A DNA stretch of 64,000 bases from JANQNX01 sp040217095 (GTDB lineage: Bacteria; Pseudomonadota; Gammaproteobacteria; Eutrophobiales; Eutrophobiaceae). Shown one piece after another: positions 53,644-62,515 of this stretch. The translations under genes and the position numbers were made by a program. Within the stretch, counting starts at the first letter, position 1; each line of letters starts with the position of its first letter. The notes under the pieces are model-generated. The model did not search any database, was not told where the DNA came from, and worked only from the letters and a program-made list of their open reading frames with translations. The stretch covers positions 682,001-746,000 of the forward strand of contig OZ245888.1 of the NCBI GenBank assembly GCA_965229565.1. The letters are read 5' to 3'.

Positions 53644-54410
53644 TGTTCAGTCGTATCTACAAGGGCCAGGTCATTCATCATCGTCGCGAGCCGCATCGGC
53701 ATCGTTTTAGTTACAAGCTTTTCATGATGTATCTCGACCTGGAAGAATTGCCGACGTTGTTTGACCGCTTCCGTTTCTGGGCAGTAGAAAAGCTGTCACT
53801 GGCCACGTTTAAACGCGCCGATCACCACGGTGATGAACAGGTCCCGCTGGCGACCACGATCAAGGACCTGGTTGAACACGAGACTGGCAGGAGACCGGCT
53901 GGTCCGATCGCGTTACTGACGCACCTGCGCTATTTCGGTTATGTCATGAACCCGGTCAGTTTTTATTTTTGCTGGAACCCGGAACGTACCCGGGTCGAGA
54001 CCGTCGTCGCCGAGGTGCACAATACGCCCTGGGGCGAACAACACTGCTACGTGCTGGATGGCGAGATTGCACCGGGCAAGAACCGGCAGTTTGATTTCGA
54101 CAAGGCCTTTCATGTATCGCCGTTCATGGACATGAAGCAAAGTTATAGCTGGTACTTCAACTGTCCCGAGGAACGACTGCATATATCCATGCAGAGTTTC
54201 GAGGAAGGCCAGCACATGTTTACCGCCAGCATGCGTCTGCAGGCAGAGACTATCAGCCAGTCCAGCCTGAACCGGACACTGTTGCAGTTTCCGCTGATGA
54301 CCATGAAGGTGATCGCGGCCATTTACTGGCAGGCGTTGCGCCTGTGGTGGAAAAAGACACCGTTTTATGAACACCCGAAACACTATTCCAAGCAGGGGGC
54401 AGAACTATGA
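53640..54410 (+). CDS. DUF1365 family protein
   Basis: A 256-residue protein whose start overlaps the oxidoreductase stop (ATGA). The blocks IYKGQVIHHRREPHRHRFSYK, HLRYFGYVMNPVSFYFCW, EVHNTPWGEQHCYVL and KAFHVSPFMDM identify DUF1365, regularly found beside this oxidoreductase and a CFA synthase. Conserved His and Asn suggest a catalytic role; the reaction is unknown to me. Confidence 0.88.
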   Translation: MMFSRIYKGQVIHHRREPHRHRFSYKLFMMYLDLEELPTLFDRFRFWAVEKLSLATFKRADHHGDEQVPLATTIKDLVEHETGRRPAGPIALLTHLRYFGYVMNPVSFYFCWNPERTRVETVVAEVHNTPWGEQHCYVLDGEIAPGKNRQFDFDKAFHVSPFMDMKQSYSWYFNCPEERLHISMQSFEEGQHMFTASMRLQAETISQSSLNRTLLQFPLMTMKVIAAIYWQALRLWWKKTPFYEHPKHYSKQGAEL

Positions 54411-55693
54411 AAGCCGGTAGCCTGATACTGAACATGTTCGAACAGTTACAAGATTCGGGCCTGAAGCAGACTATCAACTTCTGGATACGGCAACAGATGC
54501 AGAACAAGCTGCAAGGTCTTGAGACAGGGCATATCGTGATCCACGATCCCTGGGGTTCATGGTCACTGGGCAGTGAATCGGATCCGGGTGTGCAGATCAC
54601 CATCCATGACCCCGCCTTCTTTACCTGTGTATTCAAAAATGGCAGTAACGGTGCGGCCGATGCCTATCGCCGTGGCCTGTGGTCATGCTCCAGTTTGAAA
54701 ACACTGTTCCAGATCCTGCTCAGGAATACCGCGCAACTGGATGCGATGGAGCAGGGCCTGGCGAAGCTTGGCGTGATCAAGGATCGTTTGTTCCACAAGC
54801 GCCGTGCGAATACTCGCAATGGCAGCAGCCAGAATATTCAGGACCATTACGATATTGGTAATGACCTGTTCGAACTCTTTCTCGACGAGACCATGACTTA
54901 CTCGTCTGCCATCTTTATCGACGAGAACACCAGCCTGCACGACGCGTCGCTGCAGAAGATGGACCTTATCTGTCAGAAACTGGACCTCAAGCCCGAGCAC
55001 CACGTGGTCGAGATCGGCAGCGGCTGGGGCAGTTTTTCTATCCATGCCGCGCAACATTACGGCTGCAAGGTGACAACCACCACGATATCCAGGGAACAGC
55101 ACGATCTCGCAAGGCAGCGCATTGATGCCGCCGGCCTGGGTGATCGCATTGAACTGCTGTTAACCGACTACCGCGATATGCAGGGACAATACGATCGTCT
55201 TGTATCGATAGAAATGATCGAGGCGGTCGGACATGATTTCCTGCCGGAGTATTTTCAACAGTGTGCCTCATTGCTTAAAGACGACGGCCAGATGTGTATC
55301 CAGGCGATTGCCATGCCGGACAATCGTTATGAGGCCTATTTGAAAACGCCGGACTTTATCCAGCGTTATATCTTTCCCGGCAGTTGTTGCCCGTCACTGG
55401 CGGCAATGACGCAGGCGATAGCGACAACCGATCTAAAGGTCACGCATATCGAAGACTACGCGCCGGACTATGCACGTACGCTGCAGTGTTGGCTCAAAAC
55501 CTTCATGGAAAAGGAAGAACAAGTGTACGAGCTTGGCTACAGTCGCAGTTTCTTTCGCATGTGGGAATATTACCTTGAATACTGCACGGCCGGTTTTACC
55601 GAGCGTTACCTTGGACTGCTGCAACTGGTCATGAACAAGCCAGCCTGTCGCCGCGAACTCACCAATATCAAGTTTCAGGTCAAGCCAACATGA
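54407..55693 (+). CDS. Cyclopropane-fatty-acyl-phospholipid synthase-like methyltransferase (copy 1)
   Basis: A 428-residue SAM-dependent enzyme that adds a methylene or methyl group to double bonds of phospholipid acyl chains. An N-terminal lipid-binding region (to about 130) precedes the catalytic domain with VVEIGSGWGSFSIHAA, TTTISREQH, SIEMIEAVGH and a C-terminal EYCTAGF. At the catalytic loop, EAVGH differs from the usual EHVG. Overlaps both neighbours by 4 bases. Product could be cyclopropane, methylated or other modified chains. Confidence 0.9.
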   Translation: MKAGSLILNMFEQLQDSGLKQTINFWIRQQMQNKLQGLETGHIVIHDPWGSWSLGSESDPGVQITIHDPAFFTCVFKNGSNGAADAYRRGLWSCSSLKTLFQILLRNTAQLDAMEQGLAKLGVIKDRLFHKRRANTRNGSSQNIQDHYDIGNDLFELFLDETMTYSSAIFIDENTSLHDASLQKMDLICQKLDLKPEHHVVEIGSGWGSFSIHAAQHYGCKVTTTTISREQHDLARQRIDAAGLGDRIELLLTDYRDMQGQYDRLVSIEMIEAVGHDFLPEYFQQCASLLKDDGQMCIQAIAMPDNRYEAYLKTPDFIQRYIFPGSCCPSLAAMTQAIATTDLKVTHIEDYAPDYARTLQCWLKTFMEKEEQVYELGYSRSFFRMWEYYLEYCTAGFTERYLGLLQLVMNKPACRRELTNIKFQVKPT

Positions 55694-56265
55694 AAATCGG
55701 TATTGTCATTAACTTTGTTGCATTCCAGTTAATCTGGTTACTGTGCGTGTTTGGCGCCGCATGGGGTTATCCCTGGATAGGGCCGGTTGCAGTAACTGCC
55801 TGGTTGCTGGTGCATCTCAAGCTGCATCGCGCCATCGCCAGGCAGGAACTGATGCTGGCCGTGTTTGCAGGGTTAATGGGCTACGGCCTTGATTCGATAC
55901 TGGTCGTGCTCGATATCATTCGCTTCCCGGCCCCGGCGCAGCTTGGTTACCCGAGTACGTTATGGATGGTGTCATTATGGATCAACCTGGCCCTGACCAT
56001 ACGCCACAGCCTGGCCTGGTTGAATCATCATTATGTCTGGATCAGCCTGTTTGGTGGTGTCGGTGGCGCACTGGCCTACTGGGCAGGCGAACGTATTGGT
56101 GCCATCAGCTTTAACGATTTATCGTTGGGATTGATCATGGTTTTTTCAATCTGGTTTTTCGCACTGCCTGTCGTCTACCTGGTATCTAACTGGTTAGAAC
56201 AGCGCGCCAGTAACGAACATGATCAATTGAAACAGCCCATGAAGGAGAGCCGGAATAATGCTTGA
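55690..56265 (+). CDS. DUF2878 membrane protein
   Basis: A 191-residue protein with five to six membrane segments (VINFVAFQLIWLLCVFGAA, IGPVAVTAWLLVHLKLH, LGLIMVFSIWFFALPVVYLV). Charged residues R and E in the first loop are typical of DUF2878, which co-occurs with CFA-type clusters. Coupled to both neighbours (ATGA overlap at the start, 8-base overlap at the end). Function unknown. Confidence 0.8.
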   Translation: MKIGIVINFVAFQLIWLLCVFGAAWGYPWIGPVAVTAWLLVHLKLHRAIARQELMLAVFAGLMGYGLDSILVVLDIIRFPAPAQLGYPSTLWMVSLWINLALTIRHSLAWLNHHYVWISLFGGVGGALAYWAGERIGAISFNDLSLGLIMVFSIWFFALPVVYLVSNWLEQRASNEHDQLKQPMKESRNNA

Positions 56266-57037
56266 TGTCATCTGGCCCGCACTGATCTTCTGCTGCATCA
56301 TGATGCTGTGCCTGTGGCTGGTGCAATTGAAGACGCATAATGCCGGCACGGTCGACGTGGCGTGGTCGTTTGCTACCGGCCTGGTTGGGATCTGGTTTGC
56401 CATTGCTGTCATCGAGGGCACCTGGCTTAGAAACATTATCGTAGGCAGTATGATTGGACTCTGGGGCGTGCGCCTTGGCATCCATTTATTCCGGCGCGTG
56501 ATGTCGGAAAGCGAGGACGGTCGTTACCGTTACATGCGCGAGAGTTGCGGCAAGTATGCACAACCGGTGATGTTCATTTTTTTCCAGATCCAGGCGGGCT
56601 GGGCCATTCTGTTTGCCTTGCCGGTACTGGTAGCCGTCAGCAACCCGTCAGCAACGCTGGGAATTACCGATTACCTTGGCATCGCTGTCTGGATAATTTC
56701 CATGAGCGGTGAATTCATTGCCGATCGCGAGTTAAGCCTGTTCCGCCAGGATCCTGCAAACAAGGGCAAGGTCTGCAAGCGTGGGCTGTGGCGCTATTCA
56801 CGCCACCCGAATTATTTCTTCGAGTGGCTGCACTGGTTCGCCTATATCCTCATTGGTTACGGTTCCAGTGTCTGGTGGCTGTCGTGGGCCATTATGATTT
56901 TAATGCTGGTATTCCTGCTGAAGGTGACCGGTGTTCCGCACACGGAGAGCCAGTCGTTGCGTTCACGCGGTGACGCCTACCGGCAGTACCAGAAAGAAAC
57001 CAGTATCTTTATTCCATTACCCCCGAAACATGTGTGA
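56258..57037 (+). CDS. DUF1295 steroid 5-alpha-reductase-like membrane enzyme
   Basis: A 259-residue protein with about six membrane segments. The C-terminal block GLWRYSRHPNYFFEWLHW is characteristic of the steroid 5-alpha-reductase/isoprenylcysteine methyltransferase fold, as is VTGVPHTESQSLRSRGDAYRQYQ. Probably an NADPH reductase of a lipid double bond in this operon; the substrate is inferred from context only. Confidence 0.87.
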   Translation: MLDVIWPALIFCCIMMLCLWLVQLKTHNAGTVDVAWSFATGLVGIWFAIAVIEGTWLRNIIVGSMIGLWGVRLGIHLFRRVMSESEDGRYRYMRESCGKYAQPVMFIFFQIQAGWAILFALPVLVAVSNPSATLGITDYLGIAVWIISMSGEFIADRELSLFRQDPANKGKVCKRGLWRYSRHPNYFFEWLHWFAYILIGYGSSVWWLSWAIMILMLVFLLKVTGVPHTESQSLRSRGDAYRQYQKETSIFIPLPPKHV

Positions 57038-57046
57038 GGTAGCCTT

Positions 57047-58090
57047 ATGACACGCGCATTGAATTACGCCATCGATCTTAGCGAACGCGGCATCATCCCC
57101 GATCCCATTCTGCGTTCCAGTATTCGTCACCTGATCCAGCAACGACTGAGGGAATTGAAAGTCGACGACTGCGAGTACGGTAACAACGTAACGCAGAAGT
57201 TTGTTGCCATGATGAACAACAGCCCGATTGCACCGTTACCGGAAAAGGCCAACGAGCAACACTACGAGGTCCCTACGTCGTTGTTCGAGATCATGCTGGG
57301 TAAAAACATGAAATACAGTTCCTGCTACTGGCGCGACGGCGTGCACGACCTGGATATCGCCGAGGATGACAGCCTGGCGCTGACCTGTGAGCATGCACAG
57401 CTTGAAGACGGCATGGATATACTTGAGCTTGGTTGTGGCTGGGGTTCACTGACATTGTGGATGGCAAGCCATTACCCGAGCAGTCAGATTACTGCCGTAT
57501 CCAACTCCAGTTCCCAGCGCGAACATATTACCGGACAGGCCGCTGCCAGGGGGCTGAATAATATCCAGGTCATCACCATGGACATGAACGACTTCAGCAT
57601 GGACGGAAGTTTTGATCGTGTTGTGTCAGTCGAAATGTTCGAACACATGCGCAACTATAAAAAGCTGTACGCGATGATCGCCGACCTGTTAAAGCCGGGT
57701 GGCAAATTCTTCAAGCACATCTTTGTGCATCGTTCGGTACCGTACGAATTCGTCGTGCGTGATGAAACTGACTGGATGAGCAAGTATTTCTTTTCCGGCG
57801 GCATCATGCCGTCTGATGAACTGCCGCTGTATTTCCAGCAGGACCTGCAATTGAACCAGCGCTGGCGTTGGAATGGAAGTCACTATGAGAGGACATCTAA
57901 TGCCTGGTTGAAAAACATGGACGATAACCGTGACACTATCATGCCGTTGTTCGAGCAAACCTATGGCAAGGACGAGGCGGTAAAATGGTGGATGCGGTGG
58001 CGCATGTTCTATATGTCCTGTGCCGAACTGTTCGGTTATGACAAGGGCCAGCAGTGGTGGGTCAGTCACTATTTGTTCGACAAACGCTAA
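57047..58090 (+). CDS. CFA/coclaurine-N-methyltransferase-like SAM enzyme (copy 2)
   Basis: A 347-residue SAM-dependent methyltransferase with GAGGTAG before its ATG. Motifs: HYEVPTSLFEIMLGKNMKYSS, ILELGCGWGSLTLWMA, VSVEMFEHMRNY and a C-terminal WMRWRMFYMSCAELFGYDKG. The C-terminus is closer to plant coclaurine N-methyltransferase-like proteins than to canonical CFA synthase. No N-terminal lipid-binding domain like copy 1. Two divergent enzymes in one operon suggest two successive methyl transfers or two substrates. Confidence 0.88.
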   Translation: MTRALNYAIDLSERGIIPDPILRSSIRHLIQQRLRELKVDDCEYGNNVTQKFVAMMNNSPIAPLPEKANEQHYEVPTSLFEIMLGKNMKYSSCYWRDGVHDLDIAEDDSLALTCEHAQLEDGMDILELGCGWGSLTLWMASHYPSSQITAVSNSSSQREHITGQAAARGLNNIQVITMDMNDFSMDGSFDRVVSVEMFEHMRNYKKLYAMIADLLKPGGKFFKHIFVHRSVPYEFVVRDETDWMSKYFFSGGIMPSDELPLYFQQDLQLNQRWRWNGSHYERTSNAWLKNMDDNRDTIMPLFEQTYGKDEAVKWWMRWRMFYMSCAELFGYDKGQQWWVSHYLFDKR

Positions 58091-58107
58091 TCGTAGTTAG
58101 CTTTACC

Positions 58108-58425
58108 ATGCTTAAAGCCATCCCCATTGTTGCCATTGTTATCATGTGCCTGGCACTCGCGTATGGCTTTACATCCGGTGACCTTGCCCGGGAAGGCGCG
58201 GTACTGACCGGTATGCCATGGGGAGTGGTGACGTTGATCGATTTTTATATCGGCATCCTGATCTTCTCAACCTGGGTATGTTTCAGGGAATCAAACCCGC
58301 TGGTGATGGTCGCATGGATAATAGCCTTTATTTTTACCGGCAACCTGGCCACGGCAGTGTACCTGTTAAAGGCGTTGATACAGGCAAAAGGTGATATGCA
58401 AAAGCTGATGTTTGGAGTGAAATGA
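58108..58425 (+). CDS. Small membrane protein (DUF1475-like)
   Basis: A 105-residue protein with three membrane segments (IPIVAIVIMCLALAYGF, VVTLIDFYIGILIFSTWVCF, VAWIIAFIFTGNLATAVYLL). The ATG at 58108 follows the methyltransferase by 17 bases; an upstream frame from 58054 lies inside that gene. Resembles DUF1475 membrane proteins by pattern; I am only moderately sure. Coupled to the next gene by an ATGA overlap. Confidence 0.7.
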   Translation: MLKAIPIVAIVIMCLALAYGFTSGDLAREGAVLTGMPWGVVTLIDFYIGILIFSTWVCFRESNPLVMVAWIIAFIFTGNLATAVYLLKALIQAKGDMQKLMFGVK

Positions 58426-59156
58426 ACATGCCCATGATGAAAATGACGATCCTGGCAATGCTGGTGGTGTGCTTGCCCGTGCTGGCAGAGACACAGGTCA
58501 GTGAGCGAGTGGGCTACGCTTACGATATCGATAGCGGAGAGTTGCTTTACAGCGAAAGTCATTACGAAACATTTCAGGATGGCCGTATCGTCAGCGACAA
58601 GGTGACCTATCGCGATACTGAAGGAAAGGTGTTTGCCGAAAAAGAAGTCGACTATTCCGGCAGTGCGGTCATGCCGGATTTTAACCTGCAAAACTTTGTC
58701 ACCGGACACCAGGAGATTGCCAGCAAGCTTGAGTCCGAGGTTCGCGTGGTATTTACACCGAATGATGAAACCAGTCCAAAAAGCGAGACCATTCCGCTAC
58801 CGGAACAGGGCATTATCGATGCCGGCTTTGATCGCTTCATTGTTGAACACTGGCAGGAGCTGGTTGAGGGAAAACAGATGGTGAGAAAGATGCTGATCCC
58901 CAGCCTGAAAAAATTTATCGACTTCCGTATCTACCAGGCCCGGGTCGACAGCGAGTCCGGTAAGCGCGAATTAACCGTCGAACCAAACAGTGTCTTGATA
59001 CGCTTCCTGGCTGACCCGCTGTTGCTCGAGTACGAACTGGATCAACCACGCCTGTTAAGCTACGAGGGCAAATCCAACATGCGCAATGAAAAAGGCGACA
59101 ATCTTCTGGTGCGTATTGACTTCCCGCCCGGGGAATACAAACTCTCGCGTAAATAG
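58422..59156 (+). CDS. Exported protein of unknown function, end of lipid operon
   Basis: A 244-residue protein with a signal peptide (cleavage after VLA, about residue 22). The mature part is polar with beta-rich stretches and no motif I recognise (VGYAYDIDSGELLYSESHYE, VRIDFPPGEYKLSRK in part). It overlaps the upstream membrane protein gene by 4 bases, so it belongs to the lipid operon. Periplasmic or outer-membrane role inferred only from the signal. Confidence 0.75.
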   Translation: MNMPMMKMTILAMLVVCLPVLAETQVSERVGYAYDIDSGELLYSESHYETFQDGRIVSDKVTYRDTEGKVFAEKEVDYSGSAVMPDFNLQNFVTGHQEIASKLESEVRVVFTPNDETSPKSETIPLPEQGIIDAGFDRFIVEHWQELVEGKQMVRKMLIPSLKKFIDFRIYQARVDSESGKRELTVEPNSVLIRFLADPLLLEYELDQPRLLSYEGKSNMRNEKGDNLLVRIDFPPGEYKLSRK

Positions 59157-59227
59157 CGCGATCTCACTCTTTCCTGCTAAAAAACAGGTACTATATTTGC
59201 TTGTATAACAGCAAGCATATAGCCGGA

Positions 59228-60094
59228 ATGTTACACATGCAAAGTTTTTCCAGGCTGACGATACTGGGCCTTTTGTCACTGTTATCACTGACCTGCCAGG
59301 CTGGTGCCATTGACCGTGAGTGGGAACAACAGATCGCGGAACGTCTTGCGGAGCAGGCCGAAGTCACCGAGACAGTATGGCTGAAGGCCGGTGAAGAAGA
59401 ATTTCTTGGCCTGTTTAACCGACAGACCAGCGACAAGGCTGCCGGAGCCATCATTATCCTGCACGGCATGGGCGCCCATGCCGACTGGCCCAGGCTGATC
59501 TCGCCGCTGCGTTTGAGTTTGCCGGAGCAGGGATGGTCTACTCTTTCAATTCAGTTGCCGCTGGTAGCCATCGATAACCCGGTAGAAGATTACGGCAAGA
59601 CCCTGGTTGCCGCCACGGCCAGGTTGGAAGCCGCGGTCCGATTTCTTCGTACGCGCAAATACCTGAATATCGTCGTTGTTGGGCACAGCTTTGGTGCCGC
59701 TACCGTGTTGTCATACCTGTCGGACCCGCAGCGGCCACGTATCCTGGCGCTGGCGGCCATTGGTTTGCAGGAGTATCCCTTTTTGAAACCGGCTATCAAC
59801 GTGCTTGCTTTGATCGAGGCCGCCCAGTTACCCATCCTCGATATCTATGGCGCACGCGACTATCGTCGCGTGCGTAACCATGCGCCGGATCGCAGGCTGG
59901 CCGCGAAAAAAGCCGGTAACAAGAATTACAGGCAGGTTGAGGTTCCCGGCGCAAATCACTACTTCTACAAGATGGAAGACGTGCTCGCGAAACAAATACG
60001 TGGCTGGCTGGACAAGGCGGCACCGGGTGTGTCGATCATGGTCAACCAGGACTTTGATGGCAACGACGAGGATCAGCAGCAGCAACAACAATAA
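59228..60094 (+). CDS. DUF3530 alpha/beta-hydrolase-like exported protein
   Basis: About 288 residues with a signal peptide ending near CQAGA. The hydrolase fold is visible: oxyanion-side IIILHGMGAHADWP, nucleophile elbow VVVGHSFGAAT, then GANHYFY with a likely catalytic His. DUF3530 members are found across gammaproteobacteria. The C-terminus ends with six glutamines from CAG/CAA repeats. Start may be ATG 59228 or 59237. Substrate unknown. Confidence 0.82.
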   Translation: MLHMQSFSRLTILGLLSLLSLTCQAGAIDREWEQQIAERLAEQAEVTETVWLKAGEEEFLGLFNRQTSDKAAGAIIILHGMGAHADWPRLISPLRLSLPEQGWSTLSIQLPLVAIDNPVEDYGKTLVAATARLEAAVRFLRTRKYLNIVVVGHSFGAATVLSYLSDPQRPRILALAAIGLQEYPFLKPAINVLALIEAAQLPILDIYGARDYRRVRNHAPDRRLAAKKAGNKNYRQVEVPGANHYFYKMEDVLAKQIRGWLDKAAPGVSIMVNQDFDGNDEDQQQQQQ

Positions 60095-60170
60095 ATCTGC
60101 CGGCAGCTATGGTCATACGCCCATGCTTGTGCTTAACTAATTACAGGCAAATAGCACGCAGGAGCATCCC

Positions 60171-60539
60171 ATGACCGATGAACAGCCAGTAGCCACCGCG
60201 CCGGATAAGGATCAACGTACCTGGGGCATGTTGTGTCATTTGTCGGCACTACTCGGTTGGATTATTCCCTTTGCCAGTATCCTTGCCCCGCTGATTATAT
60301 GGCTTATCAAGAAAGACGAGATGCCATTTGTTGCGGACCAGGGTAAGGAATCCCTGAACTTCCAGTTGACTGTATTCCTGGCGGCAATCGTGGGATTGAT
60401 ATTGACCTTTATCCTGATCGGTATCTTCCTGTTAATTGCTCTCGCCATCTACCAGGTAATCATGGTGGTGATTGCATGCATGAGGGCCAACGAAGGCGTG
60501 ATGTATCGCTACCCTTATACCATCCGCTTTATCAAGTAG
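60171..60539 (+). CDS. DUF4870 membrane protein
   Basis: A 122-residue protein with CAGGAG before its ATG. It has three hydrophobic segments and the family pattern WGMLCHLSALLGWIIPFASI, then EMPFVADQGKESLNFQ. Function unknown. Ends at a shared terminator. Confidence 0.87.
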   Translation: MTDEQPVATAPDKDQRTWGMLCHLSALLGWIIPFASILAPLIIWLIKKDEMPFVADQGKESLNFQLTVFLAAIVGLILTFILIGIFLLIALAIYQVIMVVIACMRANEGVMYRYPYTIRFIK

Positions 60540-60547
60540 CAGGCATA

Positions 60548-60576
60548 AAAAAAGCCGGACAATGTCCGGCTTTTTT
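60548..60576. terminator. Bidirectional terminator
   Basis: A-run plus GCCGGAC, AAT loop, GTCCGGC plus T-run: a stem of 7 GC-rich pairs extended by A-T pairs. It serves both the rightward DUF4870 gene and the leftward PepSY gene. Confidence 0.9.
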
Positions 60577-60591
60577 CGTAAGTAATAGCGC

Positions 60592-61149
60592 TTACTCTTT
60601 TTCCATACCGATTTCGTAAAGCTCGATATTCGCTTCCTCAATCAGACCGGTAACAGCATTGACATCAATCTTGATCTCGTAGCCAAGTTTTGACTGGATA
60701 TCGAATTCATAGGTAACTGATCCATCAAAGCCGACTTCGCGCTCAGTAGCCACCACTTCACCTGGGTGAATACTTAGCGCAGTGTTCCTGGCATCAGCCT
60801 CGCTAATTTTGGCGTGCTTCTTGAAGTAAGGGTCGTTGGCATCAACTTCGCGCTCGATCTCGGTTATAAAGCCTTCCTCGGCACTACATTCAACATTATA
60901 TGTATTGCCGTCTCTGGCATCGATATCAAACTCATAAACGGGATCGTCACCTTCCATCTTCATCTCGACCTTGCGTGCATGGCCGGGAATCGTATCCAGC
61001 GCGGCATCAAGGCAGGTTTCGATCTTGACGATGTTCCAACCACGGATGTCATCCAGGTCAAAGTTATCACTGTGATCACCAGCCTGTGCGCTCGCAGTCA
61101 TCAGTAACGCGGCAGTCCAGGTAATTAATGAATGATTTAATGATCTCAT
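60592..61149 (-). CDS. Exported PepSY-domain protein
   Basis: A 185-residue periplasmic protein; AAGGAG lies 7 bases before ATG 61149, so I prefer it to TTG 61155. The signal peptide ends at AQA (near residue 23). Two PepSY-like alpha-beta modules follow (IVKIETCLDAALDTIPGHARKVEMK and KISEADARNTALSIHPGEVV). PepSY domains inhibit proteases or modulate sensor proteins. No regulator is next to it. Confidence 0.83.
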   Translation of the reverse strand: MRSLNHSLITWTAALLMTASAQAGDHSDNFDLDDIRGWNIVKIETCLDAALDTIPGHARKVEMKMEGDDPVYEFDIDARDGNTYNVECSAEEGFITEIEREVDANDPYFKKHAKISEADARNTALSIHPGEVVATEREVGFDGSVTYEFDIQSKLGYEIKIDVNAVTGLIEEANIELYEIGMEKE

Positions 61150-61305
61150 TGGCAACTCCTTACTATATGTATTTGGCTTCTGTATTTATTGCGCTGCACC
61201 ATAACAATTCTGGATCGAAATATCTACGCAAATTGTAGTCATTTTGGTGAATTCCAGATCAAGTTTTGGCCGGGAAATTTTCCTGAATTTTTGCATTTAC
61301 CTGGG

Positions 61306-62361
61306 TTACTGGTGCTGCGCCAGGGCCCAGTCTACGTGTTCGCGCACCAGTGCTGATGCATGGTCTTTCCTGTCCTGAAGTGCACTGATTACTTCTGCCG
61401 AGCTGGGTGCATTGCCAAGACCCACGGCAATGTTCCTGAGCCATCGCTCGTAACCAATTCGGCGAATAGCCGAGCCCCGGGTATTCTCTAAAAATTCTGC
61501 TTCGCTCCACGCGAACAGATCAACCAGCGTGGGTGCATCCAGGCCGTGACGTACGCGAAAATCGTCCTCCTCGCTGTAGCTCGCGAACTTGTTCCACGGG
61601 CAGATTAACTGGCAATCATCACAGCCATAAACGCGGTTGCCGATCATCTTCCTGAACTCGACCGGTATGGCGCCCTTTAACTCAATCGTGTGATACGAGA
61701 TGCAGCGCCTGGCATCAACCTGCATCGGACCAACGATGGCACGGGTAGGGCAGATATCGATACAGGCCTCGCAGGTGCCACAATGCTGGCTACTGAACGG
61801 CGCGTCGGGTACCAGCGGCAGATCAGTATAGATCTCGCCAAGAAAAAACCAGGAACCGGCCTTCGGGTTGATGAGGTTGCTGTGTTTACCAATCCAGCCC
61901 AGTCCGGCATTGCGGGCCAGCGCCTTTTCCAGTACCGGCGCGCTATCTACGAAACAGCGGTAGCCAAAGTCGCCATAGTGGTCGGTAATCCTGTCGGCCA
62001 GTTTCTGCAGGCGCTGGCGTAATACCTTGTGATAATCACGGCCAACGGCATAGCGTGACACGTAGGCCAGGTTTTTATCGCTTAATACCCTGGCAGGATG
62101 CCGGCTTGATGGCGGCAGGTAATCCATGCGTACCGAGATGACACTGACGGTACCGTCTACCAGTTCATACGGGCGACTGCGGCTCGTACCGTGGCGTTGC
62201 ATGTAATCCATGTCACCGTGAAAGTTTTTTTTCAGCCACGCGTTTAAATGTTGTTCGTCGTCTTCGAGGTTAGTGTGGGTAATCCCTGCCTGTTGAAAAC
62301 CAAGTTCATCACACCATTGCCTGATGTGTTGTTTTATTTCGTTGCTTTGTTCGTTATTCAT
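61306..62361 (-). CDS. queG: Epoxyqueuosine reductase QueG
   Basis: Cobalamin-dependent enzyme for the last step of queuosine synthesis in tRNA. The 351 residues start at ATG 62361 (MNNEQSNEIK), aligned with E. coli QueG; the frame is open further up to 62442. Two [4Fe-4S] motifs: CGTCEACIDICPTRAIV and CDDCQLICPWN. The catalytic Asp is in FVDSAPVLEK. Confidence 0.95.
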   Translation of the reverse strand: MNNEQSNEIKQHIRQWCDELGFQQAGITHTNLEDDEQHLNAWLKKNFHGDMDYMQRHGTSRSRPYELVDGTVSVISVRMDYLPPSSRHPARVLSDKNLAYVSRYAVGRDYHKVLRQRLQKLADRITDHYGDFGYRCFVDSAPVLEKALARNAGLGWIGKHSNLINPKAGSWFFLGEIYTDLPLVPDAPFSSQHCGTCEACIDICPTRAIVGPMQVDARRCISYHTIELKGAIPVEFRKMIGNRVYGCDDCQLICPWNKFASYSEEDDFRVRHGLDAPTLVDLFAWSEAEFLENTRGSAIRRIGYERWLRNIAVGLGNAPSSAEVISALQDRKDHASALVREHVDWALAQHQ

Positions 62362-62489
62362 AAATAAATAATAGCCGGCAGGATGGTTTGCACCTGTACT
62401 GTGCCGCAAATTTTTATGTTGGTGCAAAATTTGATGAACCACATGGATCGTTTTAGATTAAGTGTTTGATAATTATGTAATTAGTACTT

Positions 62490-62505
62490 TGGCACAGCTC
62501 ATGCA
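62490..62505 (+). promoter_or_regulatory. Sigma-54 promoter
   Basis: TGGCACAGCTCATGCA matches the sigma-54 consensus with GG (-24 side) at 62491-62492 and GC (-12 side) at 62503-62504, exactly the required spacing. Predicted start is near 62516. An enhancer-binding activator would be needed; none is encoded in the window. Confidence 0.72.
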
Positions 62506-62515
62506 ATATAGAAAG

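Noticed and set aside
60076..60091. CAG/CAA run as a microsatellite of note
   Set aside because: Only six glutamine codons at a C-terminus; short and common.
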